This document shows positions 25,401 through 32,741 of a DNA stretch of 64,000 nt, piece after piece. The DNA comes from a bacterium 210917-DFI.7.65 (GTDB taxonomy: Bacteria > Bacillota > Clostridia > Oscillospirales > Oscillospiraceae), in contig JAJCJJ010000002.1 in the NCBI GenBank assembly GCA_020555865.1, forward strand, positions 248,001 to 312,000, written 5' to 3'. How positions within the stretch are numbered: position 1 is the first letter of the stretch; each line of letters starts with the position of its first letter. The notes beneath the pieces were generated by a model. It did no database searches, was not told the DNA's origin, and was given only the letters and a program-made list of their open reading frames with translations. The position numbers were made by a program, and so were the translations under genes.

Positions 25401-27681
25401 GGCCGGCCTTTACATCGTAGGCCACCTTTACCTTGTCCTGGCCACCGGCATAGGTCCCGAAGGTTCCGTGTTCACCGGACTCAAAGATGACGCGCACGAA
25501 TCCCTGCGGGGTTTTCTGGCTGTTGTTCCCGTCATCCGCATTCTCCGGGTTGAAGGGCTGGTCCGGGTCCTTCGGGGTCACTTCGATGATCTCCCGGCTG
25601 TCCGCAAAGGATGCCGTCAACTGCTCATCTGCGGTGAACTGTCCATTCTCAGGGAATCCATCCCATTTGCTGAAGATGTGGTCAGCCGGGGCCTCCAGGT
25701 TATCCGTCACCGCCTGGAAATCTGCCGGGGTGACCTCCACATCCTTCTGTACGTAGTAGCTGCTGGGCTTGGTGCCGTCTTTCCAGCTTCCCTGGCCGGG
25801 GTCGAATGTCACTGTCACATATCCGTCCGGCACGGTACCGGGATGATTCGGGTCTACCGGAATTACCTTATCCAGATGCAGCACTTGAAGCGGAACACCC
25901 ATTGCCGGGTTTTTACCATTGGGGCTGTAACTAACCAGGACTACTTTTTCTCCTGCCACTGCAGTAAGCGCATCCTTGGCCAAATCAATACGAAAATTTC
26001 CGGCCTGCAGCTGGTCAAAAGGAATGACGGCACTGCCATAAATGACATCTGTAAAGGTATTTGTGGTATCGTCATATCCCTGCAGCTTCACAAGCGCATT
26101 GCCTGCCTGCTGGGAGGTGACCGGGACCTCAATGACCTTATCCCCTGGATCTTGATAGACGAGCTTTGGCGCGGTTCCTTCGATGGTATTCTCTATCCCA
26201 CCATAAAGGACAGTGCTGCCTGTCTGCGGTGCTGCAGCCTTATAGTCTGCTGCATCGACCGGATCGGTGCTGTCATCCAGCAGCTCACTGCCATCCGGTA
26301 CACCATCGCCATCCGTGTCTACCAGATTCATGTTAGAGCCAACCTGATTTTCAATGAAATCCCACAAGCCATCCTTATCACTGTCGTTCATTGGAATATA
26401 AGCATTCGCATAGCTGTCTGTCAGATGCTTATAGGGTGCGCCATGATCCAACGTGCCCGCATAGACAAGGCCGTATCCATCCTTTTCATTTGGATAATCA
26501 GATTCCAGCCAGGAATCAAACAGCAGCTGATTATCATGCTCCGTAATGTACTGGTTCAGAAAAATGGCAAAATCACGGACCGAAACATTTTCTCGCAGGG
26601 GGTACTGGATGGTAAAATTCGCGTTTTGACCAGTCGCTACGGAGAAAACTGACTTTTCCAGTCTGTTACGGGCCGCGTTCAACGCATCACGGGTGTCACT
26701 CTGTGCAATGCTGATCGCACTGACACGGCTCGTATCGACTAATCCATTGGAGTCAATATCAATGGTGACTGGCGTATCTGTTCGGAACTCCGATCCCGGC
26801 TTGTCGCCCCGACCGTCCTCATTCGTAGCCCCAAGCCGAATATTCGCCGTATCAATATAAGGCAGCAGCTCCTTGGGTATCTGTTCCTTGATGTACACCA
26901 CCCAATACAGATCCGTGGTGCTCATTTTTACATTTGGCTTGAAACTGTGGATCGACTTGATTACCATCTGTCCTGTAAGTTGGTTATAATCCAGACTGAT
27001 CCGGTTGCTCATGGGGCCGGTTAGAAATCCGGTTTTCTGTTCGTCCTTTCTGTTTTGGTTATTCGCCAGAATAAAACCTTGATCCCAGCTTCTGTTGACC
27101 ATCATGCTGCTCCCACCAGGATTGCCGGAGCCGGTCACAGCAAATGTCTCAAAGCTGATCGGCGTATTTTCCAACTGAAGGCTTTCCAGCGTCTGCCCAT
27201 TTTTTAGCGTAATACGGATCTGCGAATTCGTCACTACTCCAATTTTACCAGAAGCCCATGTCCGGGTATTGATGGGAACGGTCCACAATGCACCGTTTGC
27301 TTCTTTATCGAACTCAGTCACATTGTTCCCACTCACGATGGAAACATTTTTGATCTGCTCATAAAACTCAACTCTGTGGAAATTAAGCAGAAATCTCCCT
27401 GCATAGGGTTCTGTATTACTCAGGCCCCACTGGTTGGAACGGTCGGCAAATTTACTGCCGTTCAGCAGGATACTGCCGTCCGTATCAACCTCATCATACT
27501 CCATTGACCAATAGCGCACACCGGCATCAATGGCCCCATTCACTTGATAATGTACCTCATTATCAATCGACTTGTCCCCCGTGCTGATAGCCATAGCGGT
27601 CGCCGGCAGTATACTGAGCAACAGCGCGAAGGTCAGTATAACTGCTGAAAGCCGCTCCCATTTTTTTGGGCTTGTTCTCAT
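22420..27681 (-). CDS. Giant secreted SLH-domain surface protein
   Basis: A 1753-residue protein with a signal peptide (residues 1-32, ending ATAMA). Residues 35-420 are a beta-rich N-terminal region. At about 430-475 there are calcium-binding DxDxDG repeats (NDSDKDGLWDF, VDTDGDGVPDGSELL). InlB/Listeria-Bacteroides-type repeats follow (FDPGQGSWKDGT, FRIANGTWADGS, LAYDTNGGN, YVSNGGTEYKAERYDSGTTV...GYLFTGWYADK). Two nearly identical modules lie at about 983-1030 and 1374-1421. Three SLH domains (about 1545-1725, with ITRAEVAMIFYRLL, ITRAEFATICARF, ITRAEAMAMINRVL) anchor it to the wall polymer. The promoter is covered by the 25-bp palindrome shared with the zinc operon. It might be a surface metal-binding or adhesion protein; this is inference. 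Confidence 0.85.
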   Translation of the reverse strand: MRTSPKKWERLSAVILTFALLLSILPATAMAISTGDKSIDNEVHYQVNGAIDAGVRYWSMEYDEVDTDGSILLNGSKFADRSNQWGLSNTEPYAGRFLLNFHRVEFYEQIKNVSIVSGNNVTEFDKEANGALWTVPINTRTWASGKIGVVTNSQIRITLKNGQTLESLQLENTPISFETFAVTGSGNPGGSSMMVNRSWDQGFILANNQNRKDEQKTGFLTGPMSNRISLDYNQLTGQMVIKSIHSFKPNVKMSTTDLYWVVYIKEQIPKELLPYIDTANIRLGATNEDGRGDKPGSEFRTDTPVTIDIDSNGLVDTSRVSAISIAQSDTRDALNAARNRLEKSVFSVATGQNANFTIQYPLRENVSVRDFAIFLNQYITEHDNQLLFDSWLESDYPNEKDGYGLVYAGTLDHGAPYKHLTDSYANAYIPMNDSDKDGLWDFIENQVGSNMNLVDTDGDGVPDGSELLDDSTDPVDAADYKAAAPQTGSTVLYGGIENTIEGTAPKLVYQDPGDKVIEVPVTSQQAGNALVKLQGYDDTTNTFTDVIYGSAVIPFDQLQAGNFRIDLAKDALTAVAGEKVVLVSYSPNGKNPAMGVPLQVLHLDKVIPVDPNHPGTVPDGYVTVTFDPGQGSWKDGTKPSSYYVQKDVEVTPADFQAVTDNLEAPADHIFSKWDGFPENGQFTADEQLTASFADSREIIEVTPKDPDQPFNPENADDGNNSQKTPQGFVRVIFESGEHGTFGTYAGGQDKVKVAYDVKAGQTWEKIAAPAVTAKPGYTAKSGAELWNPQLPGEAETVAGGTYTAQYTKNSGGKVLWYQEIYLQNPDGTFSRWSYGHGGFAKANTTVRMDLTAFDGQKTAWGDTLGVEYVFDADNAKNRLSDIVENAGKQTPLCAYYKRAPHTVTYQYEGTVPDGAPTVPAKVDSWYGANVSIAEPPTLAGYVFSGWTTDTAGAVIDKGILTMPNTDVVLKGIWTKDVATTAMVTFRIANGTWADGSTADKQTLIRLHDGKGTLDAASIPTGMKANSGYTGGVWDVQPNTSPDAVTGDVVYTYSFKPNKPGMTYRVMFKFVSLTKDENGQPKELPQAVQDLLPASITGLKRNDTVIYPILDKTSVSVADGTWVFAGWPGGTSATITGNILEVGGWRFEAAPKVFFPTMGIMIEGQRIDVPAEGPVGSNANLPEMFRPITITLGTVERSFASNTVGGAGSPLTIRFTNYPDSQFSEGDYPLTVGNLPEGYTYELLVNDNAVQSPIHVDDNLSNIMLNIRKTYTLAYDTNGGNTDGPAAQSGLLPDTYPLSATKPTHASVDGKAVVWIGWTAEQDTAIYERETASFNPSHLLTTVTISNQDETVYALWGYDENGNGTADVLEETATITFRITNGTWADGSTADKQTLILLHEGKGTLDAASIPTGMKANSGYTGGTWDRQPDTTADAVTGSLLYTYSFRRDGGYGGNGGHGGSTRYTLTYVSNGGTEYKAERYDSGTTVKLNKTPVREGYLFTGWYADKKLTDEISHIKMTGNKTVYAGWEKNAPALHIPDMLNGDDHFAYVAGYTDGTVRPNAKITRAEVAMIFYRLLDEDARVANENDSNAFSDVTDGMWFNTAVSTIARLGIVKGRSTEIFEPNAPITRAEFATICARFDHSKVESTESFSDIHGHWAEKFVEHAAALGWVNGYMDGTFRPNATITRAEAMAMINRVLGRLPESEKDLLPGMKTWPDNADLSAWYYLTVQEATNGHTFERKADGVHERWIKLK
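23416..23558 (-). repeat. Internal DNA repeat of the SLH gene, copy 2
   Basis: About 143 nt closely matching 24,590-24,732. It encodes the NGTWADGSTADKQTL...GTLDAASIPTGMKANSGYTGG module. The near-identity at DNA level points to a recent duplication or gene conversion. Confidence 0.8.
24590..24732 (-). repeat. Internal DNA repeat of the SLH gene, copy 1
   Basis: Partner of the repeat at 23,416-23,558, 1.17 kb away in the same gene. Confidence 0.8.
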
Positions 27682-27913
27682 TCAATCACTTCCTCATTTC
27701 AATTTTTATTATATAAACAGAGCCCACAAATACAGTGCTCTGAGTATTTGATCATCAGATACGCTTCTTATGTGGCTTGTGGAGACACAAGTATTTAGAA
27801 ACCTACGAATAAACCAAGAAATTTGAACCATTTTTGCAACCGTTTTTGTTAAACAATTTCTTCTGCTCAGGTAATCTATATGCGGCATACTTGTGGCGTC
27901 TTTGCCTCTATAA
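27682..27913 (-). promoter_or_regulatory. Long 5' leader of the SLH gene
   Basis: About 230 nt of untranslated leader lie between the promoter and the ATG. It can form CTTGTG-TCTC-CACAAG and CAAATAC-N10-GTATTTG stems before the GAGGAAGTGA ribosome binding site. No known riboswitch class fits. Confidence 0.4.
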
Positions 27914-27949
27914 ATGACTATTGTATTAAATCGGTCATATTTCAAGCAA
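27914..27949 (-). promoter_or_regulatory. SLH-gene promoter covered by palindrome site 3
   Basis: TTGCTT (27944-27949), 18 nt, TACAAT (27920-27925) on the minus strand. ATGAC-N15-GTCAT (27914-27938) lies over the -10 and spacer, in the same relation as at the zinc operon. Confidence 0.65.
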
Positions 27950-27968
27950 ATTAAATGGTCACTTTTAT

Positions 27969-27993
27969 GTGACCTTTTTCCATTAATAGTCAT
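27969..27993. promoter_or_regulatory. Palindrome site 4 (GTGAC-N15-GTCAT)
   Basis: A 25-bp element with one mismatch to the consensus, 55 bp (start to start) from site 3. A further inverted repeat, GGTCAC-N6-GTGACC (27957-27974), overlaps its left half. Confidence 0.6.
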
Positions 27994-28261
27994 TATAGCG
28001 CATGCACTTTCCAATGTCCAGAAGAATGGTTAAAATAGTAGTCATTTCCACCAAGAAAGCCAGTGCTTTCCTTTCCCAAGAAAAACTATCCTGTTTCAGA
28101 AAAATAGAATGGATTCTTGAGAAACCACGAATTCTATGTAATCCCTACTTTTATAAATATTTTCTCATTGTTTTATCGATAGGCTCATATGTACATACAG
28201 GGATACGAACTTCTGTTTGGATAAAATTTACATAACATGACCAGTAGAACAATATAAACGC
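27994..28261. other. Non-coding AT-rich gap
   Basis: Between the SLH promoter region and the QueD-like gene. I see no supported gene or further operator. Confidence 0.4.
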
Positions 28262-28308
28262 CAAAACAGAACAACATTCGTGCCAATTGCTGGCGCGCAC
28301 GTTGTTTG
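28262..28308 (-). terminator. Terminator of the QueD-like gene
   Basis: On the minus strand AACAACGTGCGCGCCA pairs with TTGGCACGAATGTTGTT with small bulges, followed by CTGTTTT. Confidence 0.5.
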
Positions 28309-28339
28309 CTGACTCGTTTTCAGCATCTTATAAAATCAA

Positions 28340-28906
28340 TTACCTTTTCTGATACCCACACTTTGGGCAAGCACCGTTTTCGTTCAGTGCAACACCGCAC
28401 AGCGGGCAACGATTAATTTCCAAATGAGACATATATTCCTGAGACGCTTTGTTCACGCCACTGGAAAACGTCAGCTTAACGATGTTCAACTTGTCTTTCA
28501 AGAGGTCATGGACAATTTTGATCATGCCCTCTACCGTCATTGTCTCCTTTGTGACCACCAAGCGGCACTCAGGGTACGCCGTGGCTAACTCTGTCTGAAA
28601 CGCAGGGCCAGTCATTGTATTATTTGGAGTTCCCCCCTTGATACCCTGCTTTTCATACACATCCAGAATTGCGGGCAGCAGCGGATCATCTGCACGAAGC
28701 ACCAAGGCGTGGTCAAAATTCTTCAAAACATTCCAAGCCGTTTTTAGGATTTCGTTGCAGGGGAAAATCATGTTTACACCGACATTGATCGTGTCTTCCA
28801 CCTCAATGGTCAAAACACCTGTATGTCCGTGCAGATACTGGGCTTCCCCTTGAAATCCATAAAACCGATGCGCATATTGCAGTTCAAGTTGTGTGATACT
28901 TCTCAT
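28340..28906 (-). CDS. QueD/PTPS-family paralogue with zinc ribbon
   Basis: A 188-residue protein of the 6-pyruvoyltetrahydropterin synthase/QueD family. The zinc ligands are visible in AHRFYGFQ and LHGHTG, and the FDHALVL and TVEGM motifs follow. The catalytic Cys of QueD (C-x3-HGH) is replaced by Ala (AQYLHGH), so normal 6-carboxytetrahydropterin synthase activity is doubtful. Residues 165-188 add a zinc ribbon (CPLCGVALNENGACPKCG). Zinc-starvation regulons in other bacteria contain QueD paralogues, and this gene's promoter carries the same 25-bp palindrome as the zinc operon. Start chosen at 28906, nine nucleotides after AGGAG. Confidence 0.8.
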   Translation of the reverse strand: MRSITQLELQYAHRFYGFQGEAQYLHGHTGVLTIEVEDTINVGVNMIFPCNEILKTAWNVLKNFDHALVLRADDPLLPAILDVYEKQGIKGGTPNNTMTGPAFQTELATAYPECRLVVTKETMTVEGMIKIVHDLLKDKLNIVKLTFSSGVNKASQEYMSHLEINRCPLCGVALNENGACPKCGYQKR

Positions 28907-29018
28907 TCTGAACTTCTCCTTTGATTTATATTTACAGGTATGATGCGCCTGTGTCCGCACTGAGTTAATTGGCTGTTACAAAAATTATTCACAGTCTCTT
29001 GGTATATATAACTTCATT

Positions 29019-29053
29019 GTGACCAATTATGTATATAAGTCATTTTAGCACAA
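29019..29053 (-). promoter_or_regulatory. QueD-like promoter covered by palindrome site 5
   Basis: TTGTGC (29048-29053), 16 nt, CATAAT (29026-29031) on the minus strand. GTGAC-N15-GTCAT (29019-29043) lies over the -10 and spacer. Confidence 0.65.
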
Positions 29054-29112
29054 AAAGAATCGGGTGTCCACCCTATATATGTACAGCCAGTTTCTGCGAT
29101 TGCTCCCAGTAT

Positions 29113-29515
29113 TCACCCAGACGCTTCCAAAAGAGCGCTTTGAATAGTGCAATTCAACACTAGAAGTGACTTTTGACTATTAAATCCTGCGCCTTTGTTG
29201 TCCACACGGTCTAACTGCTCTGGGTCGAGATAGATGAAACAAATATAGCGAGAAATCTGTTCAGCACTTTTTCCAACTTCTTCTGTAAAAATATCTCTTG
29301 ATTTATCGATTATAAGCGAAGACTTTTCCGGAGGAATTAGCCCCCCATTGTAGGTTGCTGTCCACCATGAGCAGGATGGCAGTGTCATCGTCCATAGCCC
29401 GCACGATCGGAGGAACCTCAGTTTTACCCGCCAGTAGGCGACATAATGGCGGTGGTACCCGGACACGATTTGAAAATTGCCCTCATTTTGAGGGCGCACC
29501 AGAATGAGAACTAAT
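29113..29515 (-). pseudogene. Frameshifted ParB-like gene relic
   Basis: Pieces of a mobile-element ParB can be read in different frames: VRPQNEGNFQIVSGYHR, then PPIVRAMDDDTAILLMVDSNLQ in another frame, then a return to the first frame with TEEVGKSAEQISRYICFIYLDPEQLDRVDNKGAGFN. These match, in order, the nuclease-like, DNA-binding and linker parts of conjugative-element ParB proteins. The N- and C-termini are gone. With the sigma/XRE relic at 15.3 kb it suggests that an integrative element decayed here. Confidence 0.75.
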
Positions 29516-29575
29516 AGTAAGCAGAAATGATTCCGGTAAAAAGTGCCCAAAGAGTTTGCCGAGCCAGCATATAGA

Positions 29576-29614
29576 CGAAAAAATGCGGTTCACACTTTCA
29601 TGTGAACCGCATTT
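29576..29614 (-). terminator. Terminator of the rubrerythrin gene
   Basis: ATGCGGTTCAC (29583-29593) pairs with GTGAACCGCAT (29602-29612); read on the minus strand it ends in TTTTTTC. Confidence 0.75.
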
Positions 29615-29708
29615 CTGTTACTGCGTATCTTTTGTTCTGATTTTCGCTTGTTTTAATGGCTTTGCACCATTATCACAGCGTATCTCAGCACGGATAATGG
29701 GCTTTTGA

Positions 29709-30296
29709 TTAAGCGAAGTAACGCTCCAGCAGGCCCTTGAGAGCCTTGCCGTGGCGCGCCTCGTCGCGGGCCATCTCGTGGACGGTGTCGTGGATGGCGT
29801 CCAGACCGTTCTTCTTGGCGCAGCCAGCCAAATCCGTCTTACCCTGGGTGGCGCCGAATTCACAGTCCACACGCCAAGCCAGATTGCTCTTGGTATCGGC
29901 CTTCATATTCGGCTCCAGATCCTCGCCCAGCAGCTCAGCGAACTTGGCTGCGTGCTCAGCCTCTTCATAAGCAGCCTTCTCCCAATACAGGCCGATTTCA
30001 GGATAACCTTCGCGGTGCGCAATGCGGGCCATGCACAGATACATACCCACCTCGGAGCACTCGCCCTGGAAGTTGGCCATGAGCTGATCGAAAATGTACT
30101 TCTTATCTTCATCACTGATGTCGGGGTTATTCTTGACCGTCTTGGCATAGATGCCGTACTCATGCTCTGCTGCAAGCTTCATTTCACCCTGCACCTCAGT
30201 AAACTTGGATGCCGGAACGCCGCACACAGGGCACTTCTCAGGGGGATTCTCGCCTTCATACACATAACCGCAAACAGAGCAGACCCATTTTTTCAT
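29709..30296 (-). CDS. rbr: Rubrerythrin with N-terminal rubredoxin domain
   Basis: An NADH-linked peroxidase-type protein that removes hydrogen peroxide in anaerobes. In this 195-residue 'reverse' form the rubredoxin domain comes first ([10 protein letters not shown]...[11 protein letters not shown], residues 1-36) and the four-helix diiron domain follows, with its carboxylate/His ligands in [20 protein letters not shown] and [17 protein letters not shown] precedes the ATG. A PerR/Fur regulator gene lies directly upstream on the same strand, which fits control by peroxide. Confidence 0.93.
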   Translation of the reverse strand: MKKWVCSVCGYVYEGENPPEKCPVCGVPASKFTEVQGEMKLAAEHEYGIYAKTVKNNPDISDEDKKYIFDQLMANFQGECSEVGMYLCMARIAHREGYPEIGLYWEKAAYEEAEHAAKFAELLGEDLEPNMKADTKSNLAWRVDCEFGATQGKTDLAGCAKKNGLDAIHDTVHEMARDEARHGKALKGLLERYFA

Positions 30297-30385
30297 AATT
30301 GTTTCCTCCTTAAAAATTCTGTTTCAAAATCCATTGTCAAAGAAATAAGTATATAATATTCAGAGCCGCAGCCAAATGCTGCCAC

Positions 30386-30778
30386 TCAAATATCCTTGTT
30401 TTTACAGCGTGCACAAACGCCGCGGAAAAGCATTTCGCTACGTTGGACGGTACAGCCATACTGCTGCTCCAGCTCCTGGCGGAGATCATCACAGGGCGCA
30501 TCGACATCGATCACTGCGTCACATTGTTCGCAGATAAAATGCGCATGCGGTTCCGTGACAGCGTCCAGCCGCTCCACACCGTGAACTGTCGCCACACAGA
30601 CGATCTCTCCGCTTTCACGGAAAAGCGCCAAATTACGGTACACAGTGCCGAGGCTTAGATCCGGATGCTCCGGTTTCAACTGCGTATAGATCCATTCCGC
30701 CGAGGGATGCAGATGACTACGGCGAATGCAGCTGAGAATTGCATCACGCTTTTTGCTGTGTCGGCGCATGGTCGACAT
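30386..30778 (-). CDS. perR: Fur-family repressor, probably PerR
   Basis: A 130-residue Fur-family regulator with a winged helix (SLGTVYRNLALFRESGEI), the metal-binding segment PHAHFICEQC and a second CxxC (CARC) that complete the structural Cys4 zinc site. The rubrerythrin gene next to it suggests peroxide sensing (PerR); Fur or Zur cannot be excluded without biochemical data. The ATG at 30778 has AAAGGAG seven nucleotides upstream. Confidence 0.85.
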   Translation of the reverse strand: MSTMRRHSKKRDAILSCIRRSHLHPSAEWIYTQLKPEHPDLSLGTVYRNLALFRESGEIVCVATVHGVERLDAVTEPHAHFICEQCDAVIDVDAPCDDLRQELEQQYGCTVQRSEMLFRGVCARCKNKDI

Positions 30779-30803
30779 GGTTGTTCTCCTTTCGTCCATA
30801 ATC

Positions 30804-30853
30804 AATAACAATTATCGTTATTTATATTATAGCTTTATCCGGAAAAATGTCAA
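30804..30853 (-). promoter_or_regulatory. perR promoter with Fur/PerR box
   Basis: TTGACA (30848-30853), 16 nt, TATAAT (30826-30831) on the minus strand. The 19-bp near-palindrome AATAACAATTATCGTTATT (30804-30822) lies just downstream of the -10 and looks like a Fur-family box, so autoregulation is likely. Confidence 0.7.
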
Positions 30854-30893
30854 CCCCTTTTTTCATTTTTTTCGCACGGATTCCAGAGGCGAG

Positions 30894-30945
30894 AACGGCA
30901 CAGCGCTCCGAAACACAAAAGCGTCCGGAGCACTGTGCCGTTTTA
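30894..30945. terminator. Terminator after the zinc-ribbon operon
   Basis: ACGGCACAG-GCTCCG pairs with CGGAGC-CTGTGCCGT with one mismatch, followed by TTTT on the plus strand. Confidence 0.65.
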
Positions 30946-30982
30946 CTGCGCCGCATGGAACGCGGCGGCCGAAAGCAGTCTT

Positions 30983-31563
30983 TTATGTCTGCTGAAATAC
31001 CATGCCGTACGGCAGGCCGGGGATCACAATCACCACGCTGTCCACCCCGCTTAAATCGGTCAGCATGGCCGTAAAGCCAGGGATGTCATCACATTGCATG
31101 TTGTAATACCGATCTTCCTCATCGCTTTTGCTTTGATTGAAACTCCAGCTGCATTCATAGGCCAGATCGTCCCCTATTTGCAACGTCGCCGACCCATCTT
31201 TGCGGAATTCGACGAAGTAGCCGGCGTTGCGCGGGGCGATCTGCGTGCTTTCCGTGTCACTGTCGTACACCGCATACATCTCCCAGTGGCCTATCACAGG
31301 CTCCGCCTTTGCGCCACCACCCAGCAGGGCAAGGGCCGCAATGCAGATAACCGCCAGCGCCACAACCACAGCGGCATTACGATCCCCTTTGTTTTTCCGG
31401 CGGGAGGCGCAGAATTCACCGACGCGGCCGGCGGCATCTGGTCCGCCGGGACGGGGGGCGCCGCAGGAGCGGGCTGTTCCGCCACAGGGGCGGTTGCCGC
31501 GCCGCACTTTCCGCAAAAAGCGGCATCGTCCGGCAGCAAAGCACCACATTTTTTACAATACAT
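30983..31563 (-). pseudogene. Zinc-ribbon membrane protein, frameshifted
   Basis: Read with a one-nucleotide shift near 31,385 the gene would encode about 190 residues: a zinc ribbon (MYCKKCGALLPDDAAFCGKCG), a Pro/Ala linker, a membrane helix (AAVVVALAVICIAALALLGGG) and an extracytoplasmic beta domain (GHWEMYAVYDSDTES...FVEFRKDGSATLQIG). The ribbon and the rest are in different frames, and the break is at a run of A and G (AAAAACAAAGGGG). It is either a recent inactivation or a sequencing error. It is the last gene of a three-gene zinc-ribbon operon. Confidence 0.75.
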
Positions 31564-31586
31564 TTCAATTCTCCTCTCTTTTTCAA

Positions 31587-32276
31587 TCAATGAAAACGAC
31601 CAGCTCGGAGAACTGTGTCGCAATCAATAATGGATACGGAACATTCGCGAATCCGATAATCCTCTGGAACGGACAGGCGGAACGTCGCCGATTCTCCCGG
31701 AGCCAGTCCCTCCGACCCCACCGCATAAGTCCAGTCGGTATCCAGCACGGTATCCGAACTGTCCCGGAACGTTCCCTTGAGTTTGACGAACTCATAGGTA
31801 TAAACGCCCACGTTGGTAACTGTTCCGGTGGCCACCGTGTAGCTTCCCCGCTCCGTGATACGGACGTTGGAGATCTCGATCTGCGCAGGCAGGGAAGCCG
31901 GATCCACACTCCGGTGGATCGCGCAGTACTTCCCGTTGGTACGGCAGTTGGTGCAGCCGGCACTCAGGCAGACGTGCGCGCTGCAATAACGGCCGTATTC
32001 CGCCCGGCCGGCGCAGCCGGAAACCGCACAGCGGGCAGTGTTCTGCCACAACAGCACCCCGGCGCCGAACACTATCACCACCGCCAGCGCCGCCGCCAGC
32101 CAATAGCGCCGTAGCAACGCCAGCCCCTTTTCCGCAGTTCCCTCCCAGTCCATGCTCTTCCCCGCAGCACTGCTCCCGGTACGCTCCGGCGGGCGGCACG
32201 GATGGCCGCAACGGTGGCAGAAGCGCGCCCCGGGGGACAGGCGTGCGCCGCAGCGGCAGCAAAAAGAATCCATCAT
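31587..32276 (-). CDS. Zinc-ribbon membrane protein with Cys-rich and FxLYD-like domains
   Basis: A 229-residue protein: an N-terminal zinc ribbon (FCCRCGARLSPGARFCHRCGH), one membrane helix (about 58-78), a second Cys/His-rich module (CAVSGCAGRAEYGRYCSAHVCLSAGCTNCRTNGKYCAIH, about 82-121), and a C-terminal beta domain like FxLYD (VTNVGVYTYEFVKLKGTF...GLAPGESATFRLSV). The outer Cys-rich part could bind metal. It overlaps the upstream gene by four nucleotides. Function is unknown. Confidence 0.75.
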   Translation of the reverse strand: MMDSFCCRCGARLSPGARFCHRCGHPCRPPERTGSSAAGKSMDWEGTAEKGLALLRRYWLAAALAVVIVFGAGVLLWQNTARCAVSGCAGRAEYGRYCSAHVCLSAGCTNCRTNGKYCAIHRSVDPASLPAQIEISNVRITERGSYTVATGTVTNVGVYTYEFVKLKGTFRDSSDTVLDTDWTYAVGSEGLAPGESATFRLSVPEDYRIRECSVSIIDCDTVLRAGRFH

Positions 32277-32722
32277 ACGCCGCCTTTCCGGCGGTCAAAC
32301 ATCCGCCCGATCGCACGGCAAGCAATCAAAATACCTGTCAGGACCATCAGCACGGACAGAATTCTGGCCAGGATCCCCAGCAGCCGGACCGCAGCCTGAA
32401 TGCCTCCGTAGGTATAGGTATAGAAATCCGCACCAAAGGACGCGCTATCAACCGAAATGCCGGAAGCAGCAAAAAATGAAAGCCCGGCCACAATAAAAAT
32501 TGCGCCGACAACCGCCTCGATGCCATCAAATACCACTGGACCAAACTGCAGGGACTGCGGCTTCTTTGCGCTTTCTGCCGCAGCCTGTTCCAGATTCCCC
32601 TCCTGCACCGCAGCACAGTCCTGTGCCGAAGCCTCTGCGGCTTCACCTCGCACCGCCGTGCCGCAGAGCGGGCAGAAATCCGCCTCGGAAGGCAGCTTTG
32701 CCCCACACTGTCTGCATTCCAT
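32273..32722 (-). CDS. Zinc-ribbon protein with two membrane helices
   Basis: A 149-residue protein: a zinc ribbon at the start (MECRQCGAKLPSEADFCPLCG), an acidic Ala/Glu-rich linker, and two hydrophobic helices (about 73-91 and 113-135). It heads an operon of three zinc-ribbon membrane proteins and lies divergent from a ribbon-helix-helix regulator. The ATG at 32722 gives the ribbon as N-terminus. No function is known for this arrangement. Confidence 0.7.
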   Translation of the reverse strand: MECRQCGAKLPSEADFCPLCGTAVRGEAAEASAQDCAAVQEGNLEQAAAESAKKPQSLQFGPVVFDGIEAVVGAIFIVAGLSFFAASGISVDSASFGADFYTYTYGGIQAAVRLLGILARILSVLMVLTGILIACRAIGRMFDRRKGGV

Positions 32723-32741
32723 AAAACTCTCTCCTTCTTTC

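Noticed and set aside
25174..26652. A 492-codon plus-strand frame within the SLH gene
   Set aside because: Antisense to the coding strand with no recognisable domain or ribosome site.
27682..27913. Cyclic-di-GMP riboswitch in the SLH leader, suggested by a GAGGCAAAGACGCC stretch
   Set aside because: The conserved core around GGGACGCAAAGCC and its tetraloop-receptor are not present.
28002..28235. A 77-codon plus-strand frame between the SLH and QueD-like genes
   Set aside because: No ribosome binding site and composition unlike a protein; likely chance.
30386..30778. The Fur-family protein as the Zur that binds the 25-bp palindromes
   Set aside because: Its own promoter has a different, Fur/PerR-type box and it sits beside rubrerythrin, so PerR is more likely; it is not excluded.
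31370..31400. Programmed -1 frameshift in the zinc-ribbon gene
   Set aside because: The A-rich run is not a proper X-XXY-YYZ slippery site in the upstream frame and no stimulatory structure is evident.
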